Below are positions 1-9,005 of a stretch of DNA of 34,037 nt, one piece after another; position 1 is the stretch's first letter, and the number at the start of each line of letters is the position of its first letter. Location of the stretch: positions 1 through 34,037 of the forward strand of contig RHFD01000042.1 in assembly GCA_003724325.1 (NCBI GenBank), read 5' to 3'. The notes beneath the pieces were generated by a model. The model was given only the letters and a program-made list of their open reading frames with translations, was not told where the DNA came from and searched no databases. The stretch is from Nitrosopumilus sp. D6 (GTDB lineage: Archaea > Thermoproteota > Nitrososphaeria > Nitrososphaerales > Nitrosopumilaceae). A program made the translations under genes and the position numbers.

Positions 1-1044
1 AGAGTCTTCCGGGCAGCCATCCTTGTCATCGATTCCGTTGTAAGTTTCTGGCTGGCCTGGGCACATGTCTGCGCCGTCTGCAATTCCGTCGCCATCAGAG
101 TCTGCCTCTAGCTTGTTGTCTGCAACGCGGTCAGGGCAGCCATCTGAATCATCAAGGCCGTTGTATGTCTCTGGACTGTATGGACATGCATCGTCAGGGT
201 CGTATATTCCGTCTGAATCTGTGTCATATACTGTCAAGAGTCGGACTATATCCGGGCAGCCATCTGAATCCTCAAACTTGTTATAGTTTTCACGCTCTGC
301 GGGGCACTCGTCATTGACATCTGGAATCCCGTCAAAGTCCATGTCTGAAATGACAAGCGACTCGGCTCCCGGCACATCTGGACATCCGTCCCAGTCAAGA
401 TAGTCATTATAGTTTTCTGCCTCGTCAATACACGAGTCGCGCCTGTCCTCTATTCTGTCGCCGTCAGTATCTGGAAACTCGTACTGTTTTGTCACAACCT
501 CTGCTACATCGGGGCAGCCGTCTGAATCCTCAAGCTGGTTGTACGTCTCTGATTGCAAAGGACACTCATCAAGTCCGTCAGAGATGCCATCCTGATCCGC
601 ATCGTGAATCATGGCAAAGTCATCAGGGCAACCGTCCTTGTCATCGATTCCGTTGTAGGTTTCTGGCTGGCCGGGACACAAGTCAAGATAATCTGGGTAT
701 CCGTCTGCATCAGAGTCTGCAATATTTTTGCCCTCTTTTGCAGAAATATCAGGGCAACCGTCCTCGTCATCTACTCGGTTGTAAGTCTCCTTTACGGTGG
801 GGCAGTCATCAATGTGATCCTGAATTCCGTCAAAGTCCATGTCATACCACGGAACAAAGTCAGAGGGGCAGCCATCCACATCACCGCCATACACGGAATC
901 AAAGTCTTCCTTCAAGTTCGGGCACTCGTCAATGCCATCTGGAACCCCGTCGCCGTCTGAATCCATTGCAGCGTGCACGCCTCCGGGCATACCTGCCATG
1001 GAGGCAAGTAGGAGCAAAAGACCGGTTAGATGATGTTTTTTCAT
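1..1044 (-). CDS. Secreted thrombospondin type 3 repeat (Ca-binding) protein, partial (C-terminus beyond window start)
   Basis: Manual reverse translation from ATG at 1042-1044 gives MKKHHLTGLLLLLASMAGMPGGVHAAMDSDGDGVPDGIDECPNLKEDFDSVYGGDVDGCPSDFVPWYDMDFDGIQDHIDDCPTVKETYN..., a signal peptide followed by DxDxDGxxDxxDxCP...DGCPD repeats, open to position 1. Not in the ORF track because no stop lies inside the window. Confidence 0.9.
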   Translation of the reverse strand, partial: MKKHHLTGLLLLLASMAGMPGGVHAAMDSDGDGVPDGIDECPNLKEDFDSVYGGDVDGCPSDFVPWYDMDFDGIQDHIDDCPTVKETYNRVDDEDGCPDISAKEGKNIADSDADGYPDYLDLCPGQPETYNGIDDKDGCPDDFAMIHDADQDGISDGLDECPLQSETYNQLEDSDGCPDVAEVVTKQYEFPDTDGDRIEDRRDSCIDEAENYNDYLDWDGCPDVPGAESLVISDMDFDGIPDVNDECPAERENYNKFEDSDGCPDIVRLLTVYDTDSDGIYDPDDACPYSPETYNGLDDSDGCPDRVADNKLEADSDGDGIADGADMCPGQPETYNGIDDKDGCPEDS

Positions 1045-1053
1045 TTTAAGATA

Positions 1054-3489
1054 CTACCGGGGATCTGGGCATCCGTCAGTATCACTGTCGCCGTCATAGT
1101 CCTCTGGTTCTGTGGGACACTCGTCATAATCATTAAGGATATTGTCTAAATCGGCATCATGTTTGTATCTTGACTGTTCTGGAATCGTGTCGGGACAGCC
1201 GTCGCGGTCGTTGTACTTGTTCCACGTCTCTGGCTCGTCTACGCATGCATCGTCACCGTCCCTTATGCCGTCCTCGTCGGTGTCAAATACCGGGTTTCCG
1301 ACGGGTACCGTGTCAGGACATCCGTCAAAGTCCACATATCTATTCCAGACCTCGTTTTGATCCGGACAAACATCCATTACATCTGGAACACCATCGCCGT
1401 CTGCATCAGGTATGGTATCCACCACGTCAGGACAGCCGTCGTCGTCTTGGAATCCGTTGTAGTTCTCAGCGACAAGCCTGCATTTGTCTGCGGTATCTTC
1501 AATGCCGTCGTTGTCAGAATCCATCTCAAATGACTCTATCACTGAATCTGGACAGCCATCCTCGTCTTGGAATCCGTTGTAGGCCTCTTTTGCAATCGGA
1601 CACTCGTCTGCATCGTCTGCAATGCCGTCAGAGTCACGGTCGATGTTTAGGATATAGTCCTCGGGGCAACCGTCAAGATCCAGTATGGAATTATAGGTCT
1701 CTTGCTGGTTGGGGCAGCTGTCACGATAGTCGTCGATTCCATCGCCGTCAGAGTCAGGAGTTCCCTTGTTGTCTGCCACCACATCAGGGCAGCCGTCCTC
1801 GTCATCTAGGTTGTTGTATGTCTCTGCCACAAGCTTGCACTGGTCGACATCATCATCAATCCCATCATAGTCAGAGTCATAGGTAGTAGAGTACGGCGGA
1901 TAGTCCGGGCAGCCGTCCTCGTCCTGATAGCCGTTAAAGCGCTCTCTCTCCTGTGGGCACGCATCAGCAGAGTCTAGTATGCTGTCATAGTCTGAATCAA
2001 TGTCTGACTGCGCGTCCGGGCAGCCGTCTGAATCCTGATATCGGTTCCATGTCTCGTCTTTATCAGGGCACAAGTCAAGCGTGTCTCGTATTCCGTCGCC
2101 GTCAGAGTCAAGCACCTCTACGTCCGGGCAACCGTCACTGTCAAGGTATTCGTTGTAGATCTCTGGCTCTAGTGGGCACTTGTCGTTTAGATCCGAAATA
2201 CCGTCACCATCAAAGTCAACATCAGAGAATCCTGGCACGCTGTCAGGGCATCCGTCAAGATCCTGATAGCCATTGTAGGTCTCCTGAGATATTGGACACT
2301 GATCCAAGTCGTCTGGAATCACGTCTCCGTCGCGATCAAGTGTCTTGTCAGAATCGGGGCATCCGTCCCGGTCATACAAACCGTTGTAGGTCTCTGGCTG
2401 TGTTGGGCACAGATCAACATAATCGTTTATCCCGTCATTGTCGTTGTCGGGTGTAAGCTTTTTGCTGCCGACATAGTCGGGGCATCCATCTGCATCTTCA
2501 AAATGGTTGTACGTCTCTTTTACCAGCTTGCACTGGTCTACACTGTCTAGTATGCCGTCAAGATCCGTATCAGAGTCAGTTGAGTACGGGGGAATATCCG
2601 GGCAGCCGTCCTCGTCCTCAAAGCCGTTGTATCTCTCCGGTTCTGCAGGACATGCGTCATTCGAGTCTGCGATGCGGTCGCCGTCGACATCGTCTTGCGT
2701 TCCGGTAAATGATGGAGCCTCATCCGGGCAGCCGTCATAGTCAGAAAATCTATTATAGTTTTCGGGATCGGCAGGACAAATGTCAAACTTGTCTGCGATT
2801 CCGTCACTGTCTGTATCTACAAAGTCACTTGCCGGCAGTATGTCTGCGCATCCGTCCGTGTCAAGGTATCCGTTAAACGTCTCTTGCTCGTTTATGCATT
2901 CGTCTGCCCCATCTGGGATCCCGTCACCATCTGCATCTCTAAACGAAGACGTATTTACAGAGTCAGGGCAGCCGTCCTCGTCTTCAAAATTGTTGTACGT
3001 CTCTGCGCTAAGCGGACATGCGTCAGTCGAGTCCGGGACACCGTCACGATCCCTGTCACCAGAGCCAAAGTCATCAGGGCAACCGTCGCGGTCCTCTACG
3101 CCGTTGAATGTCTCAGGTTGGTTTGGACACAGATCCACCTGATCTATAAAGCCGTCCCCGTCAGTATCAGGAGCTCCACCAGATCCCTCGCCTGGAAGCG
3201 TGTCGGGGCAGCCGTCCTCGTCTTCAAACTTGTTGTATGTCTCTTTTAGGTCTGGGCACTCGTCTATGTGATCCTCAATCCCGTCAAAGTCCTCATCATA
3301 CCATGGTACAAATTCAGACGGACATCCATCAACTGCTCCCTTGTTGTCCTCACGCAGATTGGGGCATGCATCAATCTCATCATCCACCCCGTCGCGGTCA
3401 AAATCTGCTGCAAAGACCGAACCAAGAGGCATGCCGGTAAGTACGGTTAAAAGTAATACAAGGAATGGAATAATGCGTATCTTGTCCAA
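1054..3489 (-). CDS. Secreted TSP3-repeat calcium-binding protein, 20 DGCPD-type units
   Basis: ORF 1054..3699. Likely true start is TTG at 3489, giving (M)DKIRIIPFLVLLLTVLTGMPLGSVFA-ADFDRDG (signal peptide), with TATA-like TTTAATAA upstream. The upstream ORF extension overlaps the divergent gene and is probably non-coding. Confidence 0.88.
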   Translation of the reverse strand: MDKIRIIPFLVLLLTVLTGMPLGSVFAADFDRDGVDDEIDACPNLREDNKGAVDGCPSEFVPWYDEDFDGIEDHIDECPDLKETYNKFEDEDGCPDTLPGEGSGGAPDTDGDGFIDQVDLCPNQPETFNGVEDRDGCPDDFGSGDRDRDGVPDSTDACPLSAETYNNFEDEDGCPDSVNTSSFRDADGDGIPDGADECINEQETFNGYLDTDGCADILPASDFVDTDSDGIADKFDICPADPENYNRFSDYDGCPDEAPSFTGTQDDVDGDRIADSNDACPAEPERYNGFEDEDGCPDIPPYSTDSDTDLDGILDSVDQCKLVKETYNHFEDADGCPDYVGSKKLTPDNDNDGINDYVDLCPTQPETYNGLYDRDGCPDSDKTLDRDGDVIPDDLDQCPISQETYNGYQDLDGCPDSVPGFSDVDFDGDGISDLNDKCPLEPEIYNEYLDSDGCPDVEVLDSDGDGIRDTLDLCPDKDETWNRYQDSDGCPDAQSDIDSDYDSILDSADACPQERERFNGYQDEDGCPDYPPYSTTYDSDYDGIDDDVDQCKLVAETYNNLDDEDGCPDVVADNKGTPDSDGDGIDDYRDSCPNQQETYNSILDLDGCPEDYILNIDRDSDGIADDADECPIAKEAYNGFQDEDGCPDSVIESFEMDSDNDGIEDTADKCRLVAENYNGFQDDDGCPDVVDTIPDADGDGVPDVMDVCPDQNEVWNRYVDFDGCPDTVPVGNPVFDTDEDGIRDGDDACVDEPETWNKYNDRDGCPDTIPEQSRYKHDADLDNILNDYDECPTEPEDYDGDSDTDGCPDPR

Positions 3490-3622
3490 TTCTAAATTTA
3501 CCTTGAGGATCCAGTTATTAAACCTCACTCTAAAAGTGTCTTGACTTGTGCCTAATACCGATGCCATTTGGCGCGATCTGAATAACTCGATTAATTTAAG
3601 TAAACCCAGACTAACCAAACTT

Positions 3623-4651
3623 ATGAGCTGCTCAGGGGAGACAGTCGAGGCAGATGACGACCTCATCCAGATAAGACCATCTACATCTGCGCAGCTCAAA
3701 AAGGCAAAGTACGGCGTCTCTGGTCACTCGACTGTAGAGCTGTGCCACTGGACAAAAAAATCATTCAAGCACGAGGGAGACTGTTACAAGCACAAGTTTT
3801 ACGGTATCTCGACTCACAGATGCATGGAGTTCTCCCCTGCCGGGATGCACTGTGAGAACCGCTGCGTGTACTGCTGGAGGCCGATGGAATTTTACGAATC
3901 AATGAAGATGGATCCCGGACAGGTGGCAGAGCCAGAGGTGATACTTACAGAGCTAATGGCAGAGAGAAAAAGACTGATCAATGGGCATTACGGGAACCCG
4001 AAAAGCGACAAGCAGCGCCTAGACGAGTCACTGCTACCAAGCCACTATGCGATATCGCTTTCTGGCGAGCCGACAATGTATCCAAAATTGCCAGAGATGA
4101 TAAAATATCTCAACTCACTTGATACGACAAAGTCCGTCTTTCTTGTTACAAACGGACAGGAGCCTGACATGATACAGAGGCTCCAAGACGAGGATGCGCT
4201 ACCGACGCAGTTGTATCTCTCTACAAACGCTGCAGACTATGACTCGTATGTCAGGATAAACAGGCCCAGATACGACGACTCGTGGGAGAGATGGAACAGG
4301 ACGCTTGGAATGCTGCGTCATCTTGATACTAGAACCGTGTTGAGAATCACGCTGATAAGGGGATACAATGATTCAAAAGACACGATACCTGAATTTGCAG
4401 ACATGTTTTCCAGATCAAGCCCGCACTTTGTAGAGATAAAGTCGTACATGCATGTAGGCCGCTCTACGAACAGACTAGAGCACTCGGACATGTTAGAGAT
4501 GGACGAGATTAGAAAATTTAGCGGCGAGGTGGTAAGGCAGAGCGGCATGTTTTCAGTGATGGATGAGAGTCAGGTGTCGAGAATATCAGTCCTGCAAAAC
4601 AACGAGCGTCCCATCAACAGATGGATTTCTACATACGCAGAAACCAGCTAG
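3623..4651 (+). CDS. taw1: tRNA 4-demethylwyosine synthase (TYW1/Taw1), radical SAM
   Basis: RCMEFSPAGMHCENRCVYCWRPME: radical SAM Cx3Cx2C motif in TYW1 context; SGEPTMYP. ORF track starts at GTG 3548, but ATG 3623 lies 32 nt after TTAATTTAAG, fitting a leaderless start. Confidence 0.88.
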   Translation: MSCSGETVEADDDLIQIRPSTSAQLKKAKYGVSGHSTVELCHWTKKSFKHEGDCYKHKFYGISTHRCMEFSPAGMHCENRCVYCWRPMEFYESMKMDPGQVAEPEVILTELMAERKRLINGHYGNPKSDKQRLDESLLPSHYAISLSGEPTMYPKLPEMIKYLNSLDTTKSVFLVTNGQEPDMIQRLQDEDALPTQLYLSTNAADYDSYVRINRPRYDDSWERWNRTLGMLRHLDTRTVLRITLIRGYNDSKDTIPEFADMFSRSSPHFVEIKSYMHVGRSTNRLEHSDMLEMDEIRKFSGEVVRQSGMFSVMDESQVSRISVLQNNERPINRWISTYAETS

Positions 4652-5192
4652 AGAATTTTTTGAGCGCCCTGTATCTATGTGATGACTCGTTTTTTAGTTT
4701 CGAGCGCGCAAACGTCTCAGAGTCAGAGCCGACAAAGATGGGATCATATCCCCAGCCAGAACCGCTCTGTCTGCGCGAAATAAAACCATTGACTGACGCA
4801 TTAAAGGACTTGAGTGTTGTGCCGTCGCAGTATGTGATTACAGAGACAAATTTTGCAGATCTTTTGGAACCTACCAGCTTGAGGATGCCCCGGTTTCCAA
4901 TGGTCTCAAACACATAAGACGAGTAGGGACCAGGAAAACCTCCAAGCGAGTCGATAAAGAGACCGTCATCCTCGACGATTACAGGTCTGTTACATCTAGA
5001 AAATGCGTCCCGGGCCTTGCCTGCAGCAATCCTCACAAGAGAGTCTGACTGGAGCTCCTCAAGCCTGCACCGGAAGAATCCGAGTGTCATCCCAAATGAG
5101 TCAAGTATCTGTCTTGCCTCTGAATACTTGTGCCTGTTTGAAGAGGCAAAGACTACATCATACGACGGTGGCATACCTTCCACGTCCCTCAA
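4629..5192 (-). CDS. rdgB: XTP/dITP pyrophosphatase (HAM1/RdgB family)
   Basis: VVFASSNRHKYSEARQIL ... VIVEDDGLFIDSLGGFPGPYSSYV: canonical HAM1 motifs. Confidence 0.9.
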   Translation of the reverse strand: MRDVEGMPPSYDVVFASSNRHKYSEARQILDSFGMTLGFFRCRLEELQSDSLVRIAAGKARDAFSRCNRPVIVEDDGLFIDSLGGFPGPYSSYVFETIGNRGILKLVGSKRSAKFVSVITYCDGTTLKSFNASVNGFISRRQSGSGWGYDPIFVGSDSETFARSKLKNESSHRYRALKKFSSWFLRM

Positions 5193-5778
5193 TCTCAGAT
5201 ACCAGCTCTAGTATTTGCGAGCATGTAGCAGAGCCCACCGCTGACCCATACCCGGATACAAAGTTCTTCCATGCCTGTTTCATGACTGCCGCATGAGCAC
5301 TGTTGAGGATCTCCTTTATCAGTCTCAGATCCACTGCGTGATCCTCTAGCCGCGACGAGTTCTGCGAGAGTCCAAAGTCTACTACAAACACAGAGCCATC
5401 ACATAGTAAAAAGTTCGATGTGGTAAGATCCCCGTGTATTATGCTATTTTTGTGCATGATACCTGCAAGGCGCCCCATGGTCTTTGAAAGCAGTATGATC
5501 CGGGATCCCGGCAGGTCGTGCACCGGGCGTCCAGGGATTCTCTGCATTATTATCGACGACTTTGTCACATCTACAAAGTATACTAGCGGGGCAGGTATTC
5601 CAATAGACTTTGCATGTGAGAGCATCTGTGATTCTTTGATGGTACGCTGCCTGCGTATCTGCGAGTCAAGGAAATGATTGCGATATTCTTTTGGCTTTCG
5701 CACCTTGAGGATGGCATCAGACCCCAGCCACTGTGTCCTGTATATGTCAGCCTCGGCTCCAGTCTGTACCAGCTTCAT
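5158..5778 (-). CDS. bud32: KEOPS complex atypical Ser/Thr kinase Bud32
   Basis: MKLVQTGAEADIYRTQWLGSDAILKVRKPKEYRN ... IIHGDLTTSNFLLCDGSVFVVDFGLSQNS; Bud32/PRPK signature. Start at ATG 5778 chosen because a TATA-like element lies ~28 nt upstream (ORF track starts at TTG 5793). Confidence 0.92.
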   Translation of the reverse strand: MKLVQTGAEADIYRTQWLGSDAILKVRKPKEYRNHFLDSQIRRQRTIKESQMLSHAKSIGIPAPLVYFVDVTKSSIIMQRIPGRPVHDLPGSRIILLSKTMGRLAGIMHKNSIIHGDLTTSNFLLCDGSVFVVDFGLSQNSSRLEDHAVDLRLIKEILNSAHAAVMKQAWKNFVSGYGSAVGSATCSQILELVSEIEGRGRYATVV

Positions 5779-5815
5779 TAGCATTATATCCAAAGGAATT
5801 CAATAAAAAGTAATC

Positions 5816-6133
5816 ATGGACAAGGAGGAAAAGATAAGGCAGGAGGACTGCAACGAGGACGGTCTGGGCTCTGGGATACTCACGCTCACAAGCAGAAGGG
5901 TTGCGTTTGATAAGACCATGTCGCGCATTATGGATTTCTCAAAGCGCATGGGCGATACAATGCTTGACATACCTCTGCAGGACATAACTAGGACATGGAA
6001 GGAGGGGTTGCTGATAAAAAAGGCGTGCTTTGCGACGGGGACCGGCGCGGAGGAAAAGATTTACAAGTTTGGTGTCTTTAACTCGGGGGGCTGGGTCGAA
6101 GACATTGAGGATGCAGTCAATAGTCTATCCTGA
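5816..6133 (+). CDS. Conserved small protein, possible PH/GRAM-like fold
   Basis: 105-aa ORF with its own TATA-like element ~32 nt upstream, between and opposite to bud32 and kae1. Motif ...GSGILTLTSRRVAFDK...DIPLQDITRTWKEG... resembles short PH-like domains. Confidence 0.65.
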   Translation: MDKEEKIRQEDCNEDGLGSGILTLTSRRVAFDKTMSRIMDFSKRMGDTMLDIPLQDITRTWKEGLLIKKACFATGTGAEEKIYKFGVFNSGGWVEDIEDAVNSLS

Positions 6134-7100
6134 CTGTATCAAGGCGCCATGACTGCATCACCATTGTATCCCCGAGTCTTGCGCCTTTTTTTACTTGGGA
6201 CTCGAGCAGCCCGGTCCAGCATATCTGGCTTCCACAGTCCCCCGCGTATTTTATCGGAACCGCGTAAAACCTGGCTCTATGCCTTTTGCACGCATTACCA
6301 AGCATTGCAGACAGCCGCCTGTTTGCTGCCACGCCGCCAACTATCATCAACTCTTTTTTGCGCGTAAAGGAGAGGGCGCGCTCTACTGTCTCAGTAATCA
6401 TTGCAAATGCCGTCTCTTGCAGGGAATAGCACGCATCTGCCCTGTTCTTTTCTGCCACCGGCTTTGCAGCAGAGAGCAGCCCGGAAAAAGATACGTCGTT
6501 TCCCTTTACAGAGTAGGGCAGGCTCACATAGTTTGATGAATCAGATGCAAGCAGTTCAATATCCCTGCCGCACGGTGATGCGAATCCAAGCGAGCGTCCA
6601 AACTGGTCTAGCATCTGGCCAAGCGTTATGTCAAGCGTCTCGCCAAAGACGCGCCACTGCCTCTCAAGGAATGCAAGCAGCATCGTGTGGCCGCCAGAGA
6701 CTAGCAATACAAGCGGATCAGAGGCGCCAGTAAGCAGCTTGCCAAGCTCAATGTGGCCTATTGCATGATTTACAGGGTATATTGGTATGTCATAGTATGA
6801 GGCAAGGGATCTTGCAACTACTGCGCCCACCCGCAGGCACGGCCCGAGTCCCGGGCCTGCCGCATACGAGATCATCTCCACGTCCCGGATTGATACTTTT
6901 GCCTCTTTGAAACACTGGGAGAGCACCCCTGCGCTATTCTCCACATGATGGCGCGAGGCCTCCCTTGGATGTATTCCCTCGCCGTCGGGGGGGCGGTATA
7001 TTTTTCTCACATCAGAGAGTATCTTGCCGCGCCCGGACTTTTTTTTGATTATTGCACAAGAAAACGTGTGAGCCGTGCTTTCTATTCCGAGTCCTAGCAT
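6117..7100 (-). CDS. kae1: tRNA N6-threonylcarbamoyladenosine synthase subunit Kae1 (KEOPS)
   Basis: MLGLGIESTAHTFSCAII ... YPVNHAIGHIE ... LVSGGHTMLL ... IVGGVAANRRLSAML. Confidence 0.95.
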   Translation of the reverse strand: MLGLGIESTAHTFSCAIIKKKSGRGKILSDVRKIYRPPDGEGIHPREASRHHVENSAGVLSQCFKEAKVSIRDVEMISYAAGPGLGPCLRVGAVVARSLASYYDIPIYPVNHAIGHIELGKLLTGASDPLVLLVSGGHTMLLAFLERQWRVFGETLDITLGQMLDQFGRSLGFASPCGRDIELLASDSSNYVSLPYSVKGNDVSFSGLLSAAKPVAEKNRADACYSLQETAFAMITETVERALSFTRKKELMIVGGVAANRRLSAMLGNACKRHRARFYAVPIKYAGDCGSQICWTGLLESQVKKGARLGDTMVMQSWRLDTVRIDY

Positions 7101-7101
7101 G

Positions 7102-8280
7102 TCAACCCCTGCTCTGTGTCGAGACGATCTTTATTACGTCACCGTCCTTGAGTGTCTGCTCGCCGCTGATTCTCTGCCTTGTCTTACAATCAATGGCATG
7201 CAAGAATCCCTTTGCAATGTCTGCATGAACCAGTCTGGCAAGATCCCTTGCAGTAGAACCAGGCGGGAGCAGTTTTGCGTCCGGAAGTATGACACCATCC
7301 TTGCTTGCAAGCCGCGTCTCGTCTTCTACCGGATACACTACTATGAGATGTAGCAGGTCAAAGACTGCCTTGTTTAGCACATCCTGTACGCCAGTAGATG
7401 AGATCCTAGAGAACACTGACTGCACCAGGTCTAGCGCCTTTTTCTGTGGGGCAGGTATTCCGTCTGAGATTATTTCAAAGTCCGGATCTCCGGGAGCATA
7501 CCTTACAATGCCTGCCTTGGATGCCTTTCGTAAAAGCAGCTCTGTCTCTGCGCTGCATGGTACGCCGGAAATCCTTTCTGTCATGTCAGGACTGGCGCAC
7601 AAGTCTGCCTTGTTTGCAGCTATGATCATGGGTTTTGTGTCCTGCCGCAGTTCCTGGACGAATCCCTGTATGTCAGAATCGCCCCACTCCTTTGGGTTCT
7701 TGGAGACAAGACCCAGGCGCTGCAGCACGGCCTGTACCTGATAGTCCCGGATTCCAAGGCCTGAAAACCTCTGCGCAATTCCGTCTGCAAGCTTGGCTCT
7801 CTTTTGATCTATCTCGCGGATGATCTTGTCCCAGTCGCGCCTGAGAATGTCTGCAAACCACTGATCAAACTCGTCTTGTACAAATGCGACATCTTCTAGC
7901 GGGTCGTGTGTTCCTACCGGCACCGGCTGCCCCTGTATGTCAGTGCTGCCAGATGCATCAACTATGTGGATGAGTGCATCTGCCTGTCTTGCATCATCTA
8001 GAAACTGGTTTCCAAGCCCCTTTCCCTCGTGCGCGCCCGGAACAAGTCCTGCCACATCTATGAGGTTTATCGGGACGAGTCTGGTACCGCCGATGCACAG
8101 CGGGTTCTCGTGTGTAATCTCAAAATTCCTGCATGCGCACTCTGTCCTGACATATGCCACCCCCACGTTTGGCTTTATCGTAGTAAATGGAAAGTTGCCT
8201 GATGCGACAGGGGTCTCAGTTGCGGCAGAAAAGAATGTGGATTTGCCTACATTTGCTTTTCCCAACAGGCCGATTTGCAA
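7102..8280 (-). CDS. ychF: YchF/OLA1-family translation-associated GTPase with TGS domain
   Basis: MQIGLLGKANVGKSTFFSAAT (P-loop), DVAGLVPGAHEGKGLGNQFLDD, AANKAD; C-terminal TGS-like DGVILPDAKLLPPGSTARDLA...DGDVIKI. TTG start. Confidence 0.92.
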   Translation of the reverse strand: MQIGLLGKANVGKSTFFSAATETPVASGNFPFTTIKPNVGVAYVRTECACRNFEITHENPLCIGGTRLVPINLIDVAGLVPGAHEGKGLGNQFLDDARQADALIHIVDASGSTDIQGQPVPVGTHDPLEDVAFVQDEFDQWFADILRRDWDKIIREIDQKRAKLADGIAQRFSGLGIRDYQVQAVLQRLGLVSKNPKEWGDSDIQGFVQELRQDTKPMIIAANKADLCASPDMTERISGVPCSAETELLLRKASKAGIVRYAPGDPDFEIISDGIPAPQKKALDLVQSVFSRISSTGVQDVLNKAVFDLLHLIVVYPVEDETRLASKDGVILPDAKLLPPGSTARDLARLVHADIAKGFLHAIDCKTRQRISGEQTLKDGDVIKIVSTQSRG

Positions 8281-8446
8281 TACAGGCAGAAACCGTGCTC
8301 TACTTATTAATATTGCAAAAAAGCCGGCTCTGAGATCGGGGGCCTGTGTCTGTACAGTGTATAGGTGTGAGCCCTGTGGGCATCAAAACCGCATCTTTTG
8401 CAAAACTCTGGGAATCGTTTAATGCCAAGACCTGCCATGCCGTATC

Positions 8447-8974
8447 ATGCCCATCGTGATAACAGGAAATCCAGGAGTTGGCAAGCACACCACTGCGCGC
8501 ATGCTAGCAGACAGGCTCGGCATTGCACTAGTAGACATCAACTGCGTGGCAAAGGACTCTGGACTTGCAGAATCAGGCGAGGTGGATACTGTCAAGCTCA
8601 AAAAAATTCTGGCAGGAATAATTCCAGAAAAGAGCATCATAGTGGGACATCTGGCCCCGTATGTGCTAGATGCAGCAGAGGCAGTCATAATACTCCGAAA
8701 AAGCCCGTACGACCTGATCCCCATATACAAGGAGAGGGGATATTCAGATGAAAAGAGCGCAGAAAACGCCGCAAGTGAGATACTCGGGGTGGTAGCGCAC
8801 GACGCGATAAAACAGTTTGGAGCAGGCATCAGACAGATAGATGTCACAGGCAAGAGCTCCGTAGAGGTGGCAGATGCGGCAGCCGGCTGCATTGCAGGAG
8901 ATGGCAGTGACGAGGTCGACTGGCTTGGCATGGTAGCAGAAAATGGTGATCTCTTGAGATTCTTTGCTGACTAA
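8447..8974 (+). CDS. Adenylate kinase-like AK6/Fap7 family NTPase
   Basis: MPIVITGNPGVGKHTTARMLADRLG ... IIVGHLAPYVL ... DVTGKS; AK6/Fap7-type short NMP kinase. Confidence 0.85.
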   Translation: MPIVITGNPGVGKHTTARMLADRLGIALVDINCVAKDSGLAESGEVDTVKLKKILAGIIPEKSIIVGHLAPYVLDAAEAVIILRKSPYDLIPIYKERGYSDEKSAENAASEILGVVAHDAIKQFGAGIRQIDVTGKSSVEVADAAAGCIAGDGSDEVDWLGMVAENGDLLRFFAD

Positions 8975-9005
8975 TTAAATAGCGCCGCGCCCGCAAGATA
9001 TCTGC

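Noticed and set aside
489-3450. Many plus-strand ORFs antisense to the TSP3 genes (e.g. 489..1049, 1170..1886, 1953..2456)
   Set aside because: Shadow ORFs created by repeated biased codons of the real minus-strand genes; low-complexity products, no promoter or recognisable domain.
1-3489. Regularly spaced near-identical DNA motifs resembling a CRISPR array
   Set aside because: Spacing follows the protein repeat unit, the reading frame is open throughout with a signal peptide, and the repeats are degenerate at codon third positions; coding TSP3 repeats.
3490-3699. N-terminal extension of the 881-aa TSP3 ORF
   Set aside because: It would precede the signal peptide with 70 residues and overlap the taw1 promoter and start; the TTG at 3489 gives a canonical signal peptide.
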